From NCBI GenBank assembly GCA_013350335.1, contig CM023535.1, positions 35,124,991-35,188,990 on the forward strand: DNA of 64,000 bases. The letters run 5' to 3'. Origin of the DNA: Chimonanthus salicifolius (taxonomy: Eukaryota > Streptophyta > Magnoliopsida > Laurales > Calycanthaceae). Below the pieces are notes generated by a model. It was not told where the DNA came from and did not search any database. It worked only from the letters and a program-made list of their open reading frames with translations. A program made the translations under genes and the position numbers. Positions 1 through 12,333 of the stretch are shown here, piece after piece (positions within the stretch are counted from its first letter, which is position 1; every line of letters starts with the position of its first letter).

Positions 1-145
1 CGGGTAACAGACTGAACAGAGTGTTGTCTGAGGAGGGGTTGCACTGTCTGTAGGATGGGTTTCTACCGTCCGGGGGACGGGTTTCTATTGTCCGCAGACG
101 GGTTTTTATCATCCGCAGGAATGGACAGCGGACGGGTAATCTACT
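1..145 (+). repeat. GC-rich GTCCGC/GACGGG degenerate minisatellite
   Basis: Irregular repeats of GTCCGCAGACGGGTTT-like words, about 25-30 bp apart, stand out from the AT-rich LTR around them. The same kind of repeat occurs in reverse orientation at about 27900-28130 in the related LTR, so it belongs to this subfamily. Confidence 0.55.
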
Positions 146-559
146 GAATTTTTTTTTAAAGTGAAATTTTTTATATAATTTTCTAGATTAAGTTTAACTA
201 GAAGTAGGTAAGGAATGATTTGAATCAATTGGATACTTAATTTAACTATTGTATATGATGTAATTCATCTAAGGTTAAGAGATTTCACGGATGGGGGTGT
301 GATTGGTTTTGACGAAATCGTTGTCCGTCACATCACAAAACAGCAAGGATACAATACTTGGACATTGGTAGGATTCCTACCTTATTGAAATACATGTGGA
401 TCTTATATGGTTTTGTGTTTTTCCAGCATGATGACTTACTTTGAATTATGAAATATATATGTGTATGAACTGTTTTTGATGGCATATTGTAATTTGAAAA
501 GGAATGACATCTTTGCACTTAGCATCTCATGCATGGCATGGGAGGGAACATATGCGAGG

Positions 560-705
560 AGTCCAAGCTCCATTCGGGGTATCCGATAAACAAACGTGGG
601 AGGAATTCACACTGATTCCAATTGACATATGGGAAGAGATATATGATCTTTGCAATGTAAGAGGACTCCACGCTCCATTCGGTAGGACCGATAAGGCATA
701 CGTGG
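560..705 (+). repeat. Hairpin-unit repeat (2-3 degenerate units)
   Basis: Unit with the pattern CCANR - CTCC - CGG...CCG - YRTGG. In the last unit CCACG at 668-672 pairs with CGTGG at 701-705. In the first, CCAAG (563-567) faces CGTGG (595-599) with one mismatch. A middle unit is decayed. It occupies the same LTR position as the arrays at 20501-20655, 27108-27440, 46865-46993 and 54079-54260. Confidence 0.7.
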
Positions 706-1432
706 GAAGGCATAACAGTGAATACTTGATGTGGCTTGTTCATCAAGGGGACAACTAATGTGAGTTGTGATATGGTTGTTGGGTGGGAAATCATTGGCAT
801 ATGACACCCATGGCATGACATCAAATTAGTATGACTTTATTATGAGTATCATGCGCTGATTTTAGTACTACAAGTTATCTACAGTTTTGATATTATGTAT
901 CTATCGTGATTTCATACTAATCCTATGTGCATAACCCTACTTGGAATTCCTACTGGGCGTGTTTACTAATGCCCTACTTCTACCTTTAGATGATGGTACA
1001 AGGAACAGAACGGGTAATGGACGTGAAAGAAGCCAAGCTTAGGAGCTTGGATAGTTTATGCTTACTTTATTTAAGTTTTATTTTGGACAATGTATTTTGA
1101 GATAATCGCATTTTGGACAATGTTTTTGCTATAGTTTGGTTACATTTGGACATTTGAACTTCAGTTAAATTATGTGATTGACTTCCTTGCTCCTTCAATG
1201 ATGATATGTTGTGGATGATATTTGTAATCCAATAATAATTCCGCAATATTCTTAATGCATACGAAATATTTTAGTGGACTTGTCCACGCGCACGTATTTG
1301 TGGCCAGTTAAGAGTCGGGCTTGGAAGCTCGAACTTAGCTCGCGTCGTGACGTCCCGCTCTCTCTCACTCCTTGTATTTTTTTAAAAACTAGACTCTGAT
1401 TTTCGGCGAGTGAAAAAGAGCGGGACGTTACA

Positions 1433-1823
1433 AGTCCCATGAGTGTTGACCAAGCATGCAAACCCTAGCCAAATTCGAATTTTCCATGTGGTGACATAGA
1501 CGCCACATGGCAATGACATGGAAATGGCTTTTTAATGACATGGAGACTTTGTTGACACCTCATGTGATGACATGGAATCCATGTGTTCATTACACATGTT
1601 AACACTTTAACTAATCTAACTAATTTAACTAATCCATTAATTTATAAACCATCTCATTAAGGATTATTAAAATAATTTAATAACTTAATTAAATCATAAG
1701 TAACCCCTCATAATTAATTAATTATTTCGCTAATTTCATGATTTATCATTGCAATCTCTAGTAATTTGAAATCATAAGAGATAAGTACACTGATTTATAG
1801 TACAGAAAATCTGGGGTGTTACA
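1433..1823 (-). mobile_element. Element A: 5' part of its 3' LTR
   Basis: Read on the minus strand it starts TGTAACACCCCAGATTTT at 1823 and follows a polypurine-like tract (about 1828-1842) just beyond the INT stop codon, the expected position of a 3' LTR. It is cut at 1433 by the plus-strand LTR that ends at 1432. The rest of this LTR is outside the window. Confidence 0.8.
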
Positions 1824-1886
1824 ATACTAACCGCTTTTTGAAATTTTCGTCTCGAAAATTATACAAAAGTAGGTTCCAAAAGAAAT

Positions 1887-2835
1887 TACACAAATAGTTC
1901 TGGGTGAGATGTTCTCATCTTCGATTCCAATTCCCAAGTGGCTCCTTCAATGCCGTGTCGTTCCCAAACCACTTTGACGAATGGAATCGTCCTGTTCCGT
2001 AGCGCCCTATGTTCTGCATCTATAATTCAGATAGGCCTCTCGATGTAGGATACGTTAGTTTGCACTTCTTCCCTACATCCAAAACATGTGATGGATCGAG
2101 GTTGTATGTCCTCAAAATCGAGACGTGAAACACGTCATGCATACCTGACAACTGTGGAAGAAGTACCAAGCTGTATGCAACCTCGCCAATTTTCTCAAGG
2201 ATTGGAAATGGTCCTACAAATCTCGATGTCAGTTTTCCTTTCTTGCCAAACCTCATATGGCCTTTACGCGGCGAGACCTTTAAGAACAGTAGGTGTCCCA
2301 CGTCAAATGTCAAAGGCCTCCTCCTCTTGTCACCATAGCTTTTCTGTCTATTCCGAGCGGTTAGCAGGTGTTGTCTAATGACCTTAATCAGTTCTGTGGT
2401 TTTCGCAACCAAATCTGGTCCAATGAGTGTAGGCTCTCTTGCCTCGGTCCAACAAACTGGAGATCTACAAGGTCGACCATACAACACCTGAAATGGAGCC
2501 ACCTTGAGGCTCGCCTGGTAACTGTTGTTATATGAAAATTCTATTAGTGGGAGGTGATCCTCCCAATTGCCCTGGAAGTCTAACATGCATGCCCTCAACA
2601 TATCTTCCATTGTCTGTACAGTCCTCTCTGACTATCCGTCATTCTGTGGGTTGAATTCCGTACTATAAAACAAATTTTCCCCATGGTTGCCTGCATGCTC
2701 TGCCGTACCCTGCCTGTGAATCGGCCATCACGGTCTGACACAATGGTCCTCGCTATTCCATGTAATTTGATAATGTCTTTGATGTACTGCTTACCCAATG
2801 TCTCAGATGAATCGATTGCCTTGATAGGTAGGAAA
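1887..2835 (-). pseudogene. Element A: integrase C-terminal half and chromodomain-like tail (broken)
   Basis: This would encode the DNA-joining enzyme that inserts retroelement cDNA into the host genome. The minus-strand translation has the IVSDRDGRFTG motif with the second catalytic Asp, then SQRGLYRQ-type remains of the QSERT motif holding the catalytic Glu, then the [19 protein letters not shown] block and the C-terminal [20 protein letters not shown] segment. A chromodomain-like end (VKVVWERHGIEGATWELE) closes at a TAA at 1887-1889. At least two frameshifts break it, near 2620-2690 and near 2040. The N-terminal zinc domain and first catalytic Asp are missing because LTR sequence begins at 2836. 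Family assignment is firm; the gene is dead. Confidence 0.88.
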
Positions 2836-3485
2836 TGTAACGCTCGCCCCATTTTCACCGAAATCAGAGTCGATTTTTTTTTTTTTTTGAAATATAGAGT
2901 GACAAAGGGCGCGGACGTCACGACGCGAGTTAAGTCCGAGCTTCTAAAGCCCGACCCTTAACTAGCCAACCCCACGCGTCTGCGGAACGAAGTCCACGAG
3001 GACGGTTCGCGTGTGGGAAGTAAGCTCGCGGAATATAATTAGATGAGGAACATTATAATAGAGACTATCCTACCAGTTTTTAGATAGAAGGGAAGATACA
3101 TTATTAAATTACTAAAATACCCCTATGTTCATAATTATGTCTCAAAATGATAACGTCCAGAGTATAGTCCAAACCATAGCAAGAAACAGTAATTATTACA
3201 TGCCGACAAGCTAAGCTACTTAAATTACAACTTTTCCAAAATAAAACTTAAATAAACAAAGTAGCCGTTTACCCAAGCTCCTACGCTTGGCTCCCGTAGC
3301 GTCCACCGTCTCCTGTGTCATCATCTAGGTAGAAGTAGGGCGTTAGACAACGCACCCAGTAGGACTCCGAGTAGGGCTAGCACATGGATTAGTGATACAA
3401 ACATACCGATAACAATATAATAAAGCCATATGATGAATGCCATGCCATGGGTGCCTATGTCATGTGTCCCACCCATCATCCATAT

Positions 3486-3712
3486 CATCATAAAATGTCA
3501 TATCCCCCTTCACGGCAAAGCCTCATCAAGGTGTCCCCATGTTTGCTTCTCAGTCGCCCCGACGGAGCATGGACTCCGGTTATAGCATATCAAGCTATCC
3601 CCATGTTTGTTCTCGGTCGCCCCGACGGAGCATGGACTCCGGTTATAGTGCATCAGGCTATCCCCATGTTTGTTTCTCGGTCGCCCCAACGGAGCATGGA
3701 CTCCGGTTCCTT
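3486..3712 (-). repeat. Three hairpin units in LTR
   Basis: Three tandem units of about 65 bp, each with CATGG/CCATG arms around CTCC and CGG...CCG. They are separated by ATAGC...GCTAT stems and bounded on the left by a CTTGATG-type stem. The order matches 54079-54260 in reverse, so the two LTRs belong to one subfamily. Confidence 0.75.
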
Positions 3713-4324
3713 TATTTTCCCGCCCATGCCATGCATGAGATGTAAGTGCATTATGCTATGTAGTATATATATAATTCATATCACTAATATAAAATCCATA
3801 GCATTGGAATATAATCCATAGCCTTAAAAATATCATCCATAGCATTAAAATATAATCCATAGCATTTAAAATATCATCCATAAAATAAACTATATAATTA
3901 CCGAAATAAAATACGGAAACCATCACATACACATAATCCACGGCTTACAAAAAGGTAGGAATCCTACCAAATACCGATAACGTCCCTTTCAGTTTTCGTC
4001 CGATAATTCCGGTTGCCGATCGCGTACCATTTGCGATGTCTCGATACTTTATTATACATTTACCAAATTAGTCCATATTTTATCCATGGTTAAGTCCCTA
4101 ACTGATCACAACCTAAGATCCGTTAATGATCCCTAATTATGTCCCAAGGTTATCAAAATCAGCCCTTACTTAGCCTTATTTTCCATTGTTTTAACTCATA
4201 CATAATTCTAAATTTTGCCCATTTAAACATTCTAATTTTGTGAGCCTAAGGGCAGCAACCCTAAGCTTCATTTAAACATTCATAATGTCATCTTAATGCA
4301 TCCAAGTTCATGTCCAACCTACAT

Positions 4325-5055
4325 GGGGTTCGGCCATGTACCATGGCCGAACCCATGGTTCTTCAATGTGGCCAATAATTACGATTTTGCCACTAGACTT
4401 CCATGGTTTAATATCTCCTCTATCTATGTACATTTTCGTTCATAATTCATCCATATACTTAGCCCCATTAATGATTCATTTGACCATGACATAACATCCC
4501 TAAAATCAGCCACTTAATTTCATTAAATTTTCAATCATTTAATCCCATACATAATTCAATATTTGGCCCATAACATGACCTACAAATGGGTCATGGGTTC
4601 GGCCATACACCATGACCGAACCCATGATGCCTATTTTCCATTTTTCTTGGATCCATAGTTTTTATTTTAAAACTTCATTTCCACCCATTTAAACCTTGTT
4701 TAAAATACTAAATAAAATCCATTTAATTACCATTAACATTCTCCATTAATTTCCATACTCTTATAACCATTAAATATCTCATTCCATCACCATAGGGTTC
4801 GGCCATACACCATGGCCGAACCCATGGTTCATGATTCACCATTTTTCCTATGCTTCTTGGGGCCATAAAATCATTCACACACTCCATGATTTTACCTCAT
4901 TTAAACCCCTTTAAATTTTTCCAATATTTAATCATTTTACAAGCCTACAATCATAATCATTCTCCATAGCCTTTAAACTTTAAAACCCTAATTAAATCAT
5001 CAACCATTTACCATGGGGTTCGGCCACACTACATGGTCGAACCCTATGGTCCATC
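4325..5055 (-). repeat. FCG-palindrome array (4 copies)
   Basis: Copies near 4325, 4595, 4797 and 5027 have arms GGGTTCGGCCA and TGGCCGAACCC around a 4-6 nt loop, spaced 200-270 bp apart in AT-rich sequence. Loop orientation (ACACC on the plus strand) agrees with the minus orientation of the LTR. Confidence 0.85.
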
Positions 5056-5930
5056 AATCCATTCAAAAACCCATTACTTCCATGCTTAAATCCATTTAAT
5101 TTCATAACCTCCTTAATCCTTTTACTTATTATTTTTCTTAATCTCTCTCTCCCCTTTTTCATCCATTTCTCATCTTATCATTGAATGGATCTTTGATCTA
5201 AGGCCCATAACATTTGTGGCCACCATTCATTCTAAGAAATGGATTCCATAAATATATCTTAACCTTTAAAAATATAAATTCTTGTCTAAGAATTTCTTAC
5301 CACACCGACGACTCCTCCGGCCTTTCTTTGCTCCCGTCGGATTCCTTGGTCTCCTTTCTCCTCCCTCTTGATCTTTGGTCGACCAAGATGCTTGATCAAT
5401 GGTGAAACCCTCCAAACTTAGGATCGACCAATGTAGGGTTTGCTTGAGAGAGGGAGAGGGAACATGGTGAGAGGGAAGATAATAGACCTTGATCTTAGGG
5501 TGATAAACTAAAAATTTCACTTCTTTCTTCTCTTCTTTTTCCAAGTTTTTCTTCTTCTTTTTCTTTCTTAGAGATGAGGGACGGTGGTGAGAGGGAGGAG
5601 GAGAGAAAGAGAGTGAGATGAGTGGTAAGGTGAAAACCATTCAATCCTTGATGCCTTAGCCCACACACTTCCATGATGGCCTTCACCCACCAAGCATGGC
5701 TCCCTTGTCCTTGGTGGTGGTGGTTGAGACCAAACCACCACCAAGCCAACGGTTTTGTGTGTGTTTGAATGAGTGGTTTGGTCTTCCTCCCTTTGACCAC
5801 TTGACCATATGATGAGAGATATGGGTCCCCATACCTTGAGTGGTGGTGGTTGAGATGAAACCACCACCCTAAGTCCATGGTATTTTTGTGTTTCTTTGGG
5901 TGGTTTCAATGGGATGAAGACCACCACCAC

Positions 5931-6828
5931 TCAGTAATGCATCAATCTGCTTCTTTAATTCAGACATTTTTGCATGCGCCATTCAGTAGTGTGGGAGTGA
6001 CACTGGTGTCGTACCGAGAAACATTTTAATCTCAAAGTCAATCTCCCGCTTAGGAGGTAAACCATGGATTTCTCTTGGAAAGACATTTGTAAAGTCTCTC
6101 ACTACTGCAGGTAAGGTAGAAATAGGTGACTCCTCTAATTTTAAATTGTTCAATAAAATCTGGTTGATTTCACCATGGGGCCTGCCATATACAGAAGTCT
6201 TCTATCTATCTCCGTACACTATAAATTTCTGTCCACCCTTTTGTGGTAACAGTCAATACACGCATGGAACGTAGTTAGCTAGTTCATGCCAAAACAACAT
6301 CGAACTCTGCCATATCTATAACAAGATAATCAAACTTGAATTTAAAATCGGACAAGTCAGTGTTGACAAAAGTGCAGACCAAACCAAGGGATGTGTCACC
6401 GATTGGTAATACAATGCTAAGTGCAGTGGACAACGTTTGTACAAGTAGATGAGAAGTAGATACAATAAATGTAGATAGAAATGAATGCGATGCTTCGGAA
6501 TCAAATAACGATACTGCATAAGAACTACCAATCACTGCCATACCTTGGATCACAAAGTGATTTGGTGTCTCAGGTGTATGGGCCAAGGAATACAATCATC
6601 CTGAAGTCGCTGGGAAAGGTGGCTTCCCCAATTGAAGCTGAGATCGGGATGCCTGTGACTGTGCTGTCTTTCTTAACGGACGATAAGAGTTTCATGCTTG
6701 AGGCAACTGGCGGATCTGTGGGCACTCTCTCTTCATGTGTCTTGCCTACCCACACTGATAGCATGTCATAACTCCCTTGGGTGTTTGTCCTACAGGTGCT
6801 AAGGCTGAAGAATAAATAGGGCCATGTT
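5931..6828 (-). pseudogene. Element A: gag zinc knuckle, protease and start of RT (broken)
   Basis: Read on the minus strand from the right: a gag CCHC zinc knuckle (CYQCG, stop, ARHMKREC; near 6721-6763) with an in-frame stop inside it; then an aspartic protease at 6284-6595 with VSLFDSEASHSFLS, where the DSG active-site triad reads DSE; then the first residues of RT, ending at 5931 where LTR sequence begins. The protease cuts the retroelement polyprotein during particle maturation. The Gly-to-Glu change next to the catalytic Asp should inactivate it, and the surrounding stops show the element is long dead. Order and orientation match INT at 1887-2835, so I assign both to element A. Confidence 0.85.
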
Positions 6829-7807
6829 TGTAATGCCCTTCCTTCTTCACTCGCTTTCTGAAAATCAGAGTCTATTTCTTTTTTATAATAAAGAGTGAGA
6901 GAGAGAGGGACGTCACGACGCGAGCTAAGTCCGAGCTTCTAAAGCCCGACCCTTAACTGGCGAACCATATGTGTGCGTGGACCAAGTCCATTGAAATGGT
7001 TCACACGTACTCAAGTTAACATGCAGAATAACCATAGATGCGGAAATACAATAGAATAACCATTCTATTCCATTTGAGATAGCAAAATAGTCCAACACTT
7101 AATAATAATTACCTTAAGTTAAATATCCAAAATCAACCATCCAAACCATAGCAAATATATCTGCGTTATTACATTCCCGACTGCTAGTTACTCAAATACA
7201 TTATCCATGAGTAACTTAAACAAAATAAAACTTAATCATCCAAGCTCCTAAGCTTGGCTCCGATCACGTTCATCGTTCCATTCCATTCCTGTGTCATCAA
7301 CTAGGGTAGAAGTAGGGCGTTAGATAACGCCGCCCAGTAGGTACTCCAATTAGGGTTAACACATGGATTAGTACCAAAAATCCAAATAAAATATATCATA
7401 CCATACTTGTAAAGCATCGTATCCAAAACAGTGTATGATAATAGAGATCCAATCATACAGATAAAAACCAGAAACATTGCATGACAATAAAGATCATAAT
7501 CATGCCGATTCAATGCCATGCCATGCTATCATATGCAATGAGTCCCACCCATCACAAACACATGGTATCCTCTTGATGGAAACTCCTCATCAAGGTATCC
7601 CCCACAATTGCTTTACAGACGCCCCGACGGAGTGTGGATCTCCGGTTACATTACAATCATAGTATCCTCTTGATGGAAAGCTCCTCATCAAGGTATCCCC
7701 ACAGTTGCCTTACAGACTCCCTGACAGAGTGTGTTCTCCGGTTACTTCTTGATGGACAATGCACATCAAGGTCTTCCCACGGATGCCTTACAGACGCCCC
7801 GACGGAC
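6829..7807 (-). mobile_element. LTR inserted in element A gag, 3' part
   Basis: On the minus strand this LTR ends at 6829 (TGTAATGCCC on the plus strand). It runs through the end landmarks and hairpin-type units (7540-7807), then breaks inside a unit. Its 5' part is probably 10930-12158. The flanks 6824-6828 (ATGTT) and 12159-12163 (ATGTC) are near-identical, as expected for a target-site duplication, and gag reads across the gap. Confidence 0.75.
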
Positions 7808-10165
7808 AGGAAATCAGAGTCTATTTTTTTTTTTTTTTGAAAATAACGAGTGACAAAGGGCGCTGACGTCACGACGCGAGTTAAGTCAGAGCTTCTAAAG
7901 CCCGGCCCTTAACTGGCCAACCCTATGTGTGCGTGGAACGAATTCCACGAAAAACAGTCCACACGTAGACGTAAGTTTAAGGAATATTACACTGAGTGCG
8001 GAAAATTATAATAAAGACTGTCCTACCAATTTTTTTAGATAGCAGGGAAGATGACATTCATTAAATTACTAAAGTGCTTCGAAAATCACAATGTCCAATG
8101 TCCAAAAATAAAAACTAAAATATAGCAAGCAATCTAAATTATTACACTTCCGACAAGCTAGGCTACTCAAATACATTTCCAAAACAACATAAATAAACTA
8201 AGTAGCCGCCTCCCCAAGCTCCTAAGCTTGGCTCCCGTCACGTCCGCCGTTTCAGCCGTCTCCTGCGTCATCAGCTAGGGTAGAAGTAGGGCGTTAGACA
8301 ACACGCCCAGTAGGACTCCGAATAGGGCTAACACATGGATTAGTGATAACAAGCATACAGATAGTAATATAACGAAAAACCATAAAATGAATGCCATGCC
8401 ATGGGTGTCTGTATTATGAATCCCACCCATCATCCATATCATCATGATACCATATCCCCCTTGACGGAAAAACCTCGTCAAGATATAACCAATCACAATG
8501 TATCCCCCTTGACGGCAAGACCTCATCAAGGTGTCCCCATGCTTGCTTCTCGGTCGCCCCGACGGAGAATGGACTCCGGTTATAGCCTATCAGGCTATCC
8601 CCATGCATGCTTCTCGGTCGCCCCGACGGAGCATGGACTCCGGTTCCTTTATTTTCCCGTCCATGCCATGCATGAGATGTAATGCATTATGCTATGTAAT
8701 AATATATTGATCATAGCCTTTACATGTAACTCATATCATTAACATATAATTCATGGTCTAGCCATATGCCATAAAATACATATAAATCATAATCTCATAA
8801 ACCATCATATAACCAATCATATAATTCCCAAAAATAAACCAAGAAACCATTCACATAGTACCTAATCCATGGCTTACAAAAAGGTAGGATTCCTACCGAA
8901 TACCGATAACGTCCCTTTCCGTTTTCGTCCGATAAATCCGGTCGCCGATCGCGCACCGTTTGCGATGTCCCACTACCTTATTATACATTACCAAATCAGT
9001 CCACATTTTTAACCATTCAAGTCCATTAATTAATTTAGTTATATGGGTTAAAAACTAGCCATCCTAGGCTTCATTTAGCCATACATAAGGTTATTACTTA
9101 GAGTCCCAAAGCCCATGATCATCTCCCATGAAGTTCTTCATTTTAGCCATTATTTACGGTTTTGCCACTACCCCTTTTTCCATTGCTAATCACTCATTCA
9201 TCCATGCATGATTAAGTCCATAATTGCTCATAGACTTGGATCCCTAACTTAGGTCCGTTAATGACCCATCAACCATGTCACATGATCATTAAACTTAGCC
9301 ATTTGATTAACCTAAACTCCATTCATTTAAACATATACATACACATTAATCTTAGGCCAAAAATGATCTACAATTAGGTTCATTAAAAATCAGCCCTTTC
9401 TAACTTAACCAAATCCCCATTTGTCCTTGGCCTTTGGTTACAATTTTAGATTCATCACAAGTCCCTCCATTGAGAGAACCTAAACCATACATTTAATTTA
9501 TCATTCCTTAACCATATTTAAGTCCATTAACTTAGCTACATTCCCATCACAACTATCAATATTAGGTTCACATTGGTCCATCAACACCACCAACATTTCC
9601 CATTTATTTAACCTAATTCTTATTCATTCACACACATACATACCCCATTACTTGACCTACAAATGGGTCATGGGTGTCCTTTTCCCATTTCTTTCTTGGG
9701 TCTATTTACATCATTAGGTCCAAAATAAATCCTTCCTTGAGGTGGTTTAAATCACACTTTTAAACCATTACTCTTAACCACATTTGGATCATTACATTTG
9801 GTCAACCTTAATTATATTTAAGGTTCATTCAAGCCACCAATATTTTCTTATTGTCTTCATGATCCAAATACTTTTAGATCCACCAAGAACCTCTCCATGG
9901 TGTTTTTTTTTTTTTTTTTAAATCATTATTTCTACCCCTTTCAAAATCACTACATTCATTTATTGAATTTTTAAAATTCACTAACCACTTACATTTAATC
10001 ATTAACCACTTTAAACCCTAAATCATTATCCATTGCTTCCATTTTTACAAACCCTAATAATTTAATCAATCACCTACTATCTATTCCATCAATTTTCCCA
10101 ATTTCCATCATTAAAATAAATAATATCGACTTATATATTGATTTACAAATTCCGGGCCATTACAA
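7808..10165 (-). mobile_element. Chromoviral LTR fragment (TGTAATGGCCCGG start)
   Basis: The minus-strand start is intact at 10165 (TGTAATGGCCCGGAATTT), matching the solo LTR at 33612. It contains the palindrome GGTAGGATTCCTACC (8883-8897) and two hairpin units (8540-8650). The terminal 30-40 bp are missing at the left, where it joins the preceding LTR inside a hairpin unit. Unlike its relatives it has almost no GGTTCGGCCAT palindromes; 9000-10100 is plain AT-rich sequence with a T tract at about 9903-9919. Confidence 0.8.
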
Positions 10166-10929
10166 TGTGGGGGAACCTTGATGATGAGAATCCCATCAAG
10201 AGTTAACCGGAGGGACCACACTCCGTCGGGGCGTCCGAAAGACCTATGTGGGGATACCTTGATGATGAGTATCCCATCAAGAGTATGCGTTTGATTGTGA
10301 TGGGTGGGACTCATTGCATACATGGCATGGCATGATTTTACAAGGTTTTGATGTTATATTATTTATATGCATGTTTTATACTAACCATGTGTTAGCCATA
10401 CTTAGAATTCCTGCTGGGCGCGTTGTTCTTACGCCCTACTTCTACCCTAGTGAATGAAATAGGAAATGAAGGAAATGATGATCATGAACGGAGCAAAGCA
10501 TAAGATATTGGAAATGTTTATTGTTATTTTATTAAGTACTCAAGGACATGTAATGTGAGTAGTTAGACTTCTGCATGTAATAATTAGATATTTCATATGG
10601 TTTGTGAATGGTTTGGTAAAGATATTTAATCTACGTGAATTGGGTTAATGACTAAGTACTTTGCTATCTAAAATGGACTAGTGTTAGGTTTTATTATAAT
10701 CCGCAATCAGTTTATGTTATATTCCGCATTGATAATAAGTTACTATGTGTGAACCGTTCTCATGGACTTAGTCCATGCACACATAGGGTTGGCCAGTTAG
10801 GGGTCGGACTTTAGAAGTCCGGACTTAGCTCTCATCATGACGTTCCGCTCTCTATCACTCTTTGTATATATAAAAAAAAAAATAGACTCTGATTTTCGGA
10901 AAGCCTGTGAAAAAGAGCGGGGCGTTACA
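10166..10929 (+). mobile_element. Plus-strand LTR fragment, 3' end
   Basis: It starts abruptly in the TGTGG arm of a hairpin unit and continues through CTTGATG/CATCAAG stems, the GGGCG/CGCCC hairpin near 10413 and the usual end at 10929 (GGGGCGTTACA). Everything 5' of the hairpin unit is absent, so it is a truncated LTR in opposite orientation to its neighbours. Confidence 0.8.
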
Positions 10930-12158
10930 GAGAGTGGTCGGCCTTAAGTGAGAGAGGGAGGGAGTGAGATAAAACAAGGAATTCTTCTTGCTGCCCAATG
11001 TAAATCAGCCAAGGGTGGTGTCCTTTGGTTGATACCCCTTGGTAACTTCCATGACCTTTCACCTCCCTCCTTAATGTTCGATTTGGAGGTTTCATCCCAT
11101 GAGATGAAACACTCCAACTATATGACCCTTGGGCTTCCATCATGGGATGGAAACCCTCCATGTTCCAACGTGTAGCCTTTGGTTACGTTGTATAATAGCA
11201 ACAAAACCGTCCACCTTCCTTGTCTTGATCAATGAGGGTCGGCCAAGGGTGGTGTCCTTTGGTGATACCCCTTTGTAACCACCATGTCTCTTCATCTCCC
11301 TCATTAAAGATCCTTTTGGAGTTTCATCCAATGAGATGAAACTCCTACCCTTCCAACGTGTATGCCTTGTGTAGGCTTGTGTAACCGCCACAACCCTTCA
11401 CCTCCCTCATCAATGATCTATTTGGAGTTTCATCCCATGAGATGAAACTCCCATCTCCAACGTGTATGCCTTGTATAGGCTTGTGTAACCACCATAATCC
11501 TTCACCTTCCTCATAATGATGGTGTCCATTGAGATGGGACTCTCCATCTTCCAACTCCACTCATTAAAATGAAAGTCCCATTGACTTCCCATTCAACCCA
11601 TTTTAATTCAACTCAACTTAAATGAACTCATTTTCCAACTCAAGCACTTGAACTCACATTAATAAATTCTCAACTCATGTGAATTCACTTTCCAATTCAA
11701 GTATTATTTATCCCACTTGAGCTCATTCATTAACTCAACTCTATTGAACTCACCCATGGTTGACCAAGTCAACCATGACTTAGCCGACTATGAACCATAT
11801 AGTATTTAGGGTCCCACTTAGCCATTTCATTTACATTCCACCTCACTTGATAAGGTGGATCTCATGTCTTGTATCTTAATTGGTTATTAGACCCAATTAT
11901 CAAACCTTACCCATTTACTTCTAACTAGCTCATATATGATCCATTGGGTCCCATTAGACTTTTGACCCAATTGACAACCTTGACCCAATTAAATAAATCT
12001 CACCCATTTATTTCAATTGAACCATATCCACAATCCGTTGGGTCTTAATTGGGCAATTGACCCAACACCTTACCCATCTAAGGTCCATCTCCATTAATTT
12101 ACAAATCAAATGGACAATTTCCATATATATCCATAGCTTGAAAATCCAGGGTGTTACA
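10930..12158 (-). mobile_element. LTR inserted in element A gag, 5' part
   Basis: On the minus strand it starts TGTAACACCCTGGATTTTC at 12158, directly beside gag. It has the LTR 5' landmarks: TGGGTC/GACCCA words, the inverted repeat CATGGTTGAC/GTCAACCATG (11755-11777) and three or four diverged blocks of about 150-200 bp (10980-11560) with ATGAGATGAAAC and CCAACGTGTA. It probably belongs with 6829-7807 as one interrupted LTR. Confidence 0.75.
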
Positions 12159-12333
12159 ATGTCCACCAGTAGATGCTGTAGAAGCTAAAGAGTTCCTGGA
12201 ATTGGGGCAGATTTTTTTGCGAGGGCGATAAGAGTTTCCCCCACTGACTGCTTCTGCTCCCTACGTCTTTAGCTGATTCCCTCAACTCCTGCTCTTCAAT
12301 GGTGGCTTTGTTGACTACCTCTATAAAAGTTGG
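12159..12333 (-). pseudogene. Element A: gag fragment
   Basis: The minus translation reads PTFIEVVNKATIEEQEL, matching AEVVSRATIAKQEM of element C gag (near 55290-55330), followed by a diverged linker. In chromoviruses this lies between the capsid region and the zinc knuckle. It is about 58 codons, bounded left by the LTR ending at 12158 and right by the LTR starting at 12334. It places element A gag to the right of its protease, consistent with one minus-strand element. Confidence 0.8.

Larger units (their letters stand above)
1..1432 (+). mobile_element. Chromoviral LTR, 3' part (left end outside window)
   Basis: The segment ends at 1432 with the LTR terminus seen throughout the window (GTGAAAAAGAGCGGGACGTTACA-like, preceded by ACTCTGATTTTCGG). 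It carries the standard order of 3'-LTR landmarks: palindrome GGTAGGATTCCTACC at 367-381, CATGCATGGCATGG at about 530, hairpin units at 560-705, the GGGCG/TGCCC hairpin at 955-974 and CCAAGCTTAGGAGCTTGG at 1033-1050. It is closest to the minus-strand LTR at 26350-29415, with which it also shares the GTCCGC-rich stretch at 1-145. It lies inside another LTR (1433-1823), so it is a later insertion. The start is not visible, so solo LTR versus element end cannot be decided. Confidence 0.85.
2836..5930 (-). mobile_element. Chromoviral LTR fragment inserted in element A
   Basis: On the minus strand it ends at 2836 with the family terminus (TGTAACGC on the plus strand). It contains all the usual landmarks, including three hairpin units (3486-3712), the palindrome GGTAGGAATCCTACC (3954-3968), a palindrome array (4325-5055), a donor-like GTAAGA (minus, 5295-5300) and GA-rich sequence at 5500-5600. 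It resembles the solo LTR at 43907-47674 but stops at the counterpart of about 44590, so roughly the first 600 bp are missing. The far side is element A RT sequence, not INT, so a deletion also removed most of RT and RH. Confidence 0.85.

Noticed and set aside
5266..5930. Minus-strand frames of 120-127 codons rich in Lys/Glu and His
   Set aside because: They overlap GA-rich and CCACCACC blocks of an LTR, have no family resemblance and are not conserved as frames in sister LTRs.
9903..9919. T tract as evidence of a SINE or processed pseudogene tail
   Set aside because: It sits within a continuous LTR with no flanking duplication or SINE-like promoter boxes.
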